Below, one piece after another: positions 6,737 through 11,233 of a stretch of 11,233 bases of DNA. Every line of letters starts with the position of its first letter. Within the stretch, counting starts at the first letter, position 1. The position numbers and the translations under genes were made by a program. The notes under the pieces were generated by a model. That model made no database searches and was not told the DNA's origin. It saw only the letters and a list, made by a program, of their open reading frames with translations. The stretch comes from Bacillota bacterium (GTDB taxonomy: Bacteria > Bacillota > Clostridia > Lachnospirales > Lachnospiraceae): the NCBI GenBank assembly GCA_023420085.1, contig JAEZWQ010000039.1, positions 1 to 11,233 on the forward strand, given 5' to 3'.

Positions 6737-8128
6737 ATGGAAAAGAAGAATTTATTTAGATCATTATTATCAATAGATGAATACTCAAAATTGTTTATTA
6801 GTAAATATGGAAAAATATCAACAGGAAAAAATATAAATGAGTGTTTAAGATTTGCTGTAGATGATATTAAGAAAAAAATATCATCTGGTTTAATAACTGC
6901 TACAATTGAACCAAATCATATTATTAAGGCTGCAAAATCACTATTACTTGAAAAATATAATACTGAAATCAATCCTGTGATTAATGCAACTGGGACTATT
7001 ATACATACAAATCTTGGTAGATCACTCATATCTGAAAATATTGCAAAAAAAGCTATGCAAGCAGCAACAGAATACGTTGATCTTGAAATGAATTTATTTA
7101 CTGGAAAGAGGAACCATAGAGGGGTTCAAATCGCAACAGTTATAAAAGAGTTATTTGATGTTGAAGATGCATTAATTGTTAATAATAATGCTGCTGCAAT
7201 ATTACTAATATTATCAACTTTTTCAAAAGATAAATCAGTTATTATCTCTAGAGGCGAAGAAGTTGAAATAGGTGGATCCTTTAGAATACCTGATGTTATG
7301 AAAAGTAGTGGTTGTAAATTGATTGAAGTGGGAACAACAAATAAAACATATATAAAAGACTATGAAGATGCGATAGATGAAAATACATCGCTTATAATGA
7401 AGATTCATACCTCAAATTTTAAAGTTGTTGGATTTACTCATGAAACAGATTTAAAAGAACTTAATATACTCTGTAAAAAACACTCAATTCCACTTGTATA
7501 TGATTTAGGAAGTGGCTGTATTTACGATTTTGCTAACTACTTTAGAATTGATGAACCTTTTATAAATAGTCACATCATTAAAAATACAGATATTATAACA
7601 TTTAGTGGCGATAAGCTATTAGGTAGTTGTCAAGCTGGTATAATTATAGGAAAACATTCTTATATTGAAAAGCTAAGGAAAAATCCAATGTATAGAGCAT
7701 TACGTGTTGATAAAATAACTATGTCAATCTTACTTGAAACATTTAAATTATATAGAAATATTGATGTAGCAAAAAAAGAAATCCCAACACTTTCAATGCT
7801 AACAGAAAGCTATGAATCCCTTTACGAAAAGGTTAACTTCATATTTAATGCCATTAGAGATAATTTCAATTGTAAAATAATCGATTCATTTTCAACATGT
7901 GGTGGTGGAGCTATGCCGACATTAAAAATCAAATCGCCTGTTTTATCAATAACACACCCATATGTTAGTGTAAATGAACTAGCAAATAAACTTAGAAATA
8001 ATAAAATCCCTGTATTAGCAAGGATACAAAATGATACCCTAATAATTGATGTAAGAACTGTAAAAAATAATCATATTGAAAAAATAATAAATGTTTTAAA
8101 TAACTTGGAGTTGATTGATAATGAATAA
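6737..8128 (+). CDS. selA: L-seryl-tRNA(Sec) selenium transferase
   Basis: PLP enzyme that converts Ser-tRNA(Sec) to selenocysteyl-tRNA(Sec) using selenophosphate. The 463 residues match the family's usual length. Landmarks are NPVINATGTIIHTNLGRS near the N-terminus, the LIVNNNAAAILLIL segment, YDLGSG, and the PLP lysine K293 in FSGDKLLG, followed by QAG and the YRALRVDK motif. The two residues before QAG are Ser-Cys, where Gly-Pro is common in the family. ATG 6737 is chosen because GGAG lies five bases before it; the in-frame ATG 6710 has no ribosome site and adds nine residues outside the family start. It is the first gene of selA-selB-selC and its stop overlaps the selB start by 8 bases. 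Transcription diverges from the selenoprotein operon it serves. Confidence 0.97.
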   Translation: MEKKNLFRSLLSIDEYSKLFISKYGKISTGKNINECLRFAVDDIKKKISSGLITATIEPNHIIKAAKSLLLEKYNTEINPVINATGTIIHTNLGRSLISENIAKKAMQAATEYVDLEMNLFTGKRNHRGVQIATVIKELFDVEDALIVNNNAAAILLILSTFSKDKSVIISRGEEVEIGGSFRIPDVMKSSGCKLIEVGTTNKTYIKDYEDAIDENTSLIMKIHTSNFKVVGFTHETDLKELNILCKKHSIPLVYDLGSGCIYDFANYFRIDEPFINSHIIKNTDIITFSGDKLLGSCQAGIIIGKHSYIEKLRKNPMYRALRVDKITMSILLETFKLYRNIDVAKKEIPTLSMLTESYESLYEKVNFIFNAIRDNFNCKIIDSFSTCGGGAMPTLKIKSPVLSITHPYVSVNELANKLRNNKIPVLARIQNDTLIIDVRTVKNNHIEKIINVLNNLELIDNE

Positions 8129-9950
8129 TATTATAATAGGTACTGCCGGTCATATTGATCATGGTAAAACAACTCTTATCGAAAAACTAACCGGTATAAA
8201 TACAGATTTCTTAAAGGAAGAAAAAGAAAGAGGTATATCAATAGATATTGGTTTCACTTATTTAGATCTTCCTAGTGGAAAAAGAGTTGGTATAATTGAT
8301 GTGCCGGGACATGAAAAATTTATAAAAAATATGATGTCTGGGGCCAATGGCATTAACTTAGCCCTTATAATCATAGATATAAATTCAGGTATAATGCCAC
8401 AAACAATCGAACATATAAATATACTTACTCATCTTGGTATAAATAAAGCAATAATTGTATTAACTAAAGTTAGTAAATGTAACTCAGATTTATTAGATAA
8501 AAATAAGAATAAAATAAAAGAATATTTAAAAACAACCATTTATAAAGATGCTCCAATTGTTCTTGTTGATAGTATAACAGGATATGGCATTAATGAACTT
8601 CTATCTACAATTGATAAAATAATAAAAGATAAAGAAGTAAATATAGAAAGTATATATTCCACGATTAATATAGATAGATCTTTTAGCATTAAAGGTTATG
8701 GAACTGTAGTAACTGGAACTCTTAAAAATAATATAATTAGAATAAATGATAATATAAAAATTTATCCTCAAGAGGTTGAGTTAAAAATAAAAAATATTCA
8801 AGTTCATGGAGAAAATACTAAAATTGCATATCCAGGACAAAGAGTTGCACTTAACATAAATGGACTTTCTTCCGAAAATATAAAACGTGGAGATATTTTA
8901 TCAACTAATAAAAGTTTAAAAAAGACAAACAAAATAAATATCAAAATAGCATTAGTAGAGAATAGATCAATAAAACACTGGGATAGACTAAGATTATTTT
9001 ATGGTACTGATGAGTGCTTTTGTAGGATTTCTATTCCTGGAAAAGCTACACTAAATAACTGTAAAGAAGAATTTGTACAACTTAGATTGGAAAAAGATGT
9101 ATACTGTGATATTAATGATAAAATAATACTTAGAAGCTTTTCACCAATAACAACAGTCGCTGGCGGAATAATTGTAGACACAAATCCTGGAAAGATAAAT
9201 AGAGTTGATTATAATACACAACTTTTATATGAAAGTATCATTGAGAAAGATTACAAAAAGTACATTGATTTGTTAATTGGATTAAATAAAAAAATATTAA
9301 TAACAAATGTTGAAACCCTATTTAATAGAAAAATAAATTATATTCCAAACAATACGATAAAAATTGGCGAATATATATATAACCAAACATATCTAAATAA
9401 TCTACTAAATGAATTTGAAAAATATGTAATTGATTCAATAAACAATCAACCTAGTATGATTGGTATTCCAAAAGAAAATATAAAAGATCGTTTTAAATTG
9501 AATAATGATTTGTTTGAATATTTATTAGAAATTTCTAAAAATATTAGAATAGATAAATCACTAGTAATTCCAAAAAAAGGTGATGTTAATCTAAATAATC
9601 AAGAAAAAGCAATATTTAATAATATGCTAGAAGATATTAATAAAACAAGTTTTAATTCATTCATAAAATATTCAGACTTAATAAAAAGTAATATACATAA
9701 AAATATATATAAAATCATATTAAATAAAAATCTTGCCATGGAGTTAAATGATGGATACATAGTATCAATCAATGTATTTGAGGATGCCAAAGATTTGCTT
9801 ATTAAATATCTTAATATAAACAAAAAAATAGATGTTAAAGCTTATAAAAACATACTTGAAAATGGTAGAAAAAATGCTATTATATTACTTGAGACTTTTG
9901 ATAAATTGAAAATCACAAAACGTCTTGAAAATGATAGGATTCTATATTAA
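8121..9950 (+). CDS. selB: Selenocysteine-specific elongation factor
   Basis: GTPase that carries selenocysteyl-tRNA(Sec) to the ribosome and binds the SECIS hairpin. 609 residues, near the bacterial norm. The EF-Tu-like G domain shows GHIDHGKT (10-17), a RGISIDIGF switch I region and DVPGHE (60-65). The guanine-specificity motif reads TKVS (115-118) where SelB proteins normally have TKxD. Domains II and III follow (GYGTVVTGT at 192-200), then a C-terminal winged-helix region ending in a family-like RKNAIILLETFDKLKITKR stretch, the SECIS-binding end. ATG 8121 gives the canonical MNNIIIGTAGHIDHGKT start; TTG 8115 is in frame but less likely. The start overlaps selA by 8 bases and selC begins six bases after the stop, so all three are probably co-transcribed. 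Confidence 0.97.
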   Translation: MNNIIIGTAGHIDHGKTTLIEKLTGINTDFLKEEKERGISIDIGFTYLDLPSGKRVGIIDVPGHEKFIKNMMSGANGINLALIIIDINSGIMPQTIEHINILTHLGINKAIIVLTKVSKCNSDLLDKNKNKIKEYLKTTIYKDAPIVLVDSITGYGINELLSTIDKIIKDKEVNIESIYSTINIDRSFSIKGYGTVVTGTLKNNIIRINDNIKIYPQEVELKIKNIQVHGENTKIAYPGQRVALNINGLSSENIKRGDILSTNKSLKKTNKINIKIALVENRSIKHWDRLRLFYGTDECFCRISIPGKATLNNCKEEFVQLRLEKDVYCDINDKIILRSFSPITTVAGGIIVDTNPGKINRVDYNTQLLYESIIEKDYKKYIDLLIGLNKKILITNVETLFNRKINYIPNNTIKIGEYIYNQTYLNNLLNEFEKYVIDSINNQPSMIGIPKENIKDRFKLNNDLFEYLLEISKNIRIDKSLVIPKKGDVNLNNQEKAIFNNMLEDINKTSFNSFIKYSDLIKSNIHKNIYKIILNKNLAMELNDGYIVSINVFEDAKDLLIKYLNINKKIDVKAYKNILENGRKNAIILLETFDKLKITKRLENDRILY

Positions 9951-9956
9951 TAATAT

Positions 9957-10053
9957 GAGTAGAAATGGGTTCTGGTGTTCCCTCAGGTCTTCAAAACCTG
10001 TACGAGGAGTTAAGAGCTTCTTGGGTGAGTTCGATTCTCACTTCTACTCGCCA
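9957..10053 (+). tRNA. selC: tRNA-Sec (anticodon UCA)
   Basis: The 97-base gene has the hallmarks of bacterial tRNA(Sec). The acceptor stem has 8 bp (GAGTAGAA with TTCTACTC, 9957-9964 and 10042-10049). The anticodon stem CAGGT/ACCTG carries loop CTTCAAA with anticodon TCA at 9991-9993. A long variable arm has a 7-bp stem (CGAGGAG with CTTCTTG). The T arm is GTGAG-TTCGATT-CTCAC. Discriminator G (10050) is followed by an encoded CCA. It decodes the UGA of fdhF and sits six bases after selB. Confidence 0.97.
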
Positions 10054-10074
10054 GAAAATTCATTCTGTTTACAG

Positions 10075-10106
10075 AAAAAAGCCTGAAATATTAATATTTC
10101 AGGCTT
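10075..10106. terminator. Convergent terminator between selC and the yhcH-family gene
   Basis: A perfect 28-base palindrome at 10079-10106 (arms AAGCCTGAAATATT and its complement). On the minus strand it is followed by six T's (10080-10075), a strong terminator for the yhcH-family gene. On the plus strand the tail is TATAAATTTT, a weaker but usable end for selABC. Confidence 0.85.
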
Positions 10107-10125
10107 ATAAATTTTAACTCTAAAA

Positions 10126-10578
10126 CTATACCCTTACTTTAACAACAAGCTTTCTAGCACATTCATTTTTTTCAATATACCCAGGACCATGTATATCTTC
10201 TGGAAAGAAAATAACAAACTCATTTTTCATGACATTAATACAAGTTAATTTATCAGATTTATACTTTTGATAATCATTTTCTTGTAAATATTCATCAATA
10301 GGATTCGAATCATCAATATGAGCATAATACATACGTTCTGAATTAGATAAAACTATTTGTATATCAGCATATCTTTTATGTCCTTCTAGAAAGATGTCAT
10401 CATCATTTTTTAAATTATTTGTTGCAATAAAAGCATATACATCATCATCGATAATATCAATTCTAGATCCATCCTCATATTCGTTTTGATCAAATGACTC
10501 TAAAAATTTAATTGCTTCATCCAGATTTTTTGAAATACCATAATATCTACTAATATTTTTTAAGTTTGAATAAATCAT
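10126..10578 (-). CDS. YhcH/YjgK/YiaL family protein (DUF386)
   Basis: A 150-residue single-domain cytoplasmic protein. Recognised by EGHKRYADIQIVL (65-77) and FFPEDIHGPG (124-133), which carry the family's cupin-like metal-site residues (H67, D72, Q74, D128, H130). Family members occur near sugar and sialic-acid catabolism genes, and some are annotated as beta-galactosidase subunit beta; the reaction of this copy cannot be stated. ATG 10578 is chosen because AGGAG lies five bases before it; an upstream in-frame ATG at 10611 falls inside the rubredoxin terminator and would add 11 unrelated residues. No sugar genes are near, so it is an orphan here. No promoter of its own is obvious in the short gap, so readthrough from the rubredoxin gene is possible. 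Confidence 0.9.
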   Translation of the reverse strand: MIYSNLKNISRYYGISKNLDEAIKFLESFDQNEYEDGSRIDIIDDDVYAFIATNNLKNDDDIFLEGHKRYADIQIVLSNSERMYYAHIDDSNPIDEYLQENDYQKYKSDKLTCINVMKNEFVIFFPEDIHGPGYIEKNECARKLVVKVRV

Positions 10579-10593
10579 TATTTCTCCTTTATA

Positions 10594-10621
10594 TAAAAAC
10601 ACGGTGTACATATGTACACCG
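10594..10621 (-). terminator. Hairpin terminator after the rubredoxin gene
   Basis: A perfect 20-base palindrome at 10602-10621 (CGGTGTACAT and its complement) is followed on the minus strand by TGTTTTTATAT. It begins seven bases past the rubredoxin stop codon and ends shortly before the yhcH-family ribosome site. Because it sits just upstream of that gene it could also act as an operator or attenuator. Confidence 0.7.
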
Positions 10622-10627
10622 AAATAA

Positions 10628-10792
10628 TTAATCTTCTACTGGTTCAAAATCATCCTTAGATACACCGCATAGTGGGCAAACCCAGTCATCTGGAATATCT
10701 TCGAATGCTGTTCCTGGTTCTATTCCGCTATCTGGATCACCAACTTCTGGATCATATTCATATCCACAAACTGAACATACATATTTTTTCAT
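10628..10792 (-). CDS. Rubredoxin
   Basis: A 54-residue one-iron electron carrier; the length is typical. The iron ligands are C6 and C9 (YVCSVCGYEYDP) and C39 and C42 (WVCPLCGVSKDDFE), with the usual acidic character and the conserved aromatic residues around the site. In anaerobes rubredoxin feeds electrons to rubrerythrins, superoxide reductase or oxygen-reducing flavoproteins. Two adjacent ATGs exist (10795 and 10792); the second is chosen because AGGAG (10804-10800) is seven bases before it, and it gives the family start MKKYVC. It is transcribed from its own sigma-A promoter and followed by a hairpin terminator. The ferritin-like protein in the formate dehydrogenase operon has no rubredoxin domain, so this could be a partner, but the two are not in one operon. 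Confidence 0.97.
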   Translation of the reverse strand: MKKYVCSVCGYEYDPEVGDPDSGIEPGTAFEDIPDDWVCPLCGVSKDDFEPVED

Positions 10793-10848
10793 CATCTATC
10801 TCCTATCTTTTATATATTATTTAACGAGTTTAACTCTCTGTATATTTA

Positions 10849-10877
10849 ATTGTAACATTTATCTATTGACCTGTCAA
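10849..10877 (-). promoter_or_regulatory. Sigma-A promoter of the rubredoxin gene
   Basis: On the minus strand, -35 TTGACA (10877-10872) and -10 TACAAT (10854-10849) are separated by exactly 17 bases, with 6 of 6 and 5 of 6 consensus matches. The leader is about 50 bases. A short inverted repeat TTGAC-CT-GTCAA (10866-10877) covers the -35 box and could be an operator. Confidence 0.8.
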
Positions 10878-10909
10878 ATAAAAGCATTAACTAACCTTAA
10901 AATTTAAAC

Positions 10910-10932
10910 AAAAAAAACAGCTATAAAGCTGT
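10910..10932 (-). terminator. Rho-independent terminator of the rRNA-tRNA transcript
   Basis: On the minus strand the stem ACAGCT/AGCTGT with a four-base loop is followed by eight T's (10917-10910). It lies 10 bases after the 3' end of tRNA-Glu and closes the 23S-tRNA-Asn-tRNA-Glu unit. Confidence 0.9.
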
Positions 10933-10942
10933 CTATCAAGCG

Positions 10943-11014
10943 TGACCCCAAGGGGATTCGAACCCCTGTTACCGCCGTGAAAGGGCGATGTCTTAACCGC
11001 TTGACCATGGGGCC
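10943..11014 (-). tRNA. tRNA-Glu (anticodon UUC)
   Basis: 72 bases. The acceptor GGCCCCA pairs with TGGGGTC; the anticodon loop CTTTCAC holds TTC at 10981-10979; the T arm is AGGGG-TTCGAAT-CCCCT. Discriminator A is followed by CGC, so the CCA end is not encoded. It lies four bases after tRNA-Asn. Confidence 0.95.
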
Positions 11015-11018
11015 AAAG

Positions 11019-11091
11019 CTCCCCCTGTTGGACTCGAACCAACGACAACACGGTTAACAGCCGTGTGCTCTACCGACTGAGCTAAGGAGGA
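11019..11091 (-). tRNA. tRNA-Asn (anticodon GUU)
   Basis: 73 bases. The acceptor TCCTCCT pairs with AGGGGGA; the anticodon loop CTGTTAA holds GTT at 11058-11056; the T arm is TTGG-TTCGAGT-CCAA with a G-A closing pair. Discriminator G, no encoded CCA. It starts about 48 bases after the 23S rRNA end. Confidence 0.95.
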
Positions 11092-11139
11092 ATAGTAAAT
11101 TCCAATAATGAAAAACCAAACTGCATAACTGAATATATT

Positions 11140-11233
11140 GGTCAAGACTTCGACCTATTAGTATGAGTCAGCTAGTATATTACTATACTTACACCTCTCA
11201 CCTATCTACCTCATAGTCTTTAAGGGGTCTTAT
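11140..11233 (-). rRNA. 23S rRNA, 3' end only (runs off the window)
   Basis: The minus strand carries the conserved end of bacterial 23S rRNA: AAGACCCCTTAAAGACTATG, then GGTAGATAGGTGAGAGGTG, then AGCTGACTCATACTAATAGG and TCGAAGTCTTGACC. Only about 94 bases are in the window. The exact 3' end (11138-11141) is estimated from the final CTTGACC, which in this family pairs with the 5' end of the molecule. Confidence 0.9.

Overview
The window looks like chromosomal DNA of an anaerobic, low-GC Gram-positive bacterium of the class Clostridia. The support is AT-rich coding, strong AGGAGG-type ribosome binding sites, a selenocysteine NAD-linked formate dehydrogenase, rubredoxin, and a clostridial-type 23S rRNA 3' end. 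A Peptostreptococcaceae-like host is a guess from general resemblance.

Left edge (1-954): the 5' part of a secreted protein of unknown family runs leftward off the window. Its promoter has consensus -35 and -10 boxes, and the spacer between them contains a run of nine G, which is the layout of a phase-variable promoter. The formate dehydrogenase operon ends in a hairpin terminator at 906-939.

Formate dehydrogenase operon (955-6344, minus strand). Transcription order is NuoE-like subunit, NuoF-like flavoprotein, a small ferritin-like diiron protein, then the catalytic subunit FdhF. FdhF is split in naive translation by an in-frame UGA at 2658-2656. A textbook bacterial SECIS hairpin follows it directly, so this is a selenocysteine codon and FdhF is one 916-residue protein. 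FdhF carries NuoG-like Fe-S domains, so the three enzyme subunits together suggest a soluble NAD-dependent formate dehydrogenase, possibly able to use ferredoxin as well. A Rex-like operator lies upstream of the operon.

Selenocysteine machinery (6737-10053, plus strand), divergent from the operon: selA, selB and selC (tRNA-Sec, anticodon UCA), tightly packed. These genes make selenocysteyl-tRNA and deliver it to the UGA of the neighbouring fdhF. The selenophosphate synthetase gene selD is not in the window.

Right part (10079-11233, minus strand): a convergent terminator, a YhcH/YjgK/YiaL-family protein, a 54-residue rubredoxin with a clear sigma-A promoter, a terminator, tRNA-Glu, tRNA-Asn and the 3' end of a 23S rRNA gene. 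The tRNAs follow the 23S gene with no 5S rRNA between.
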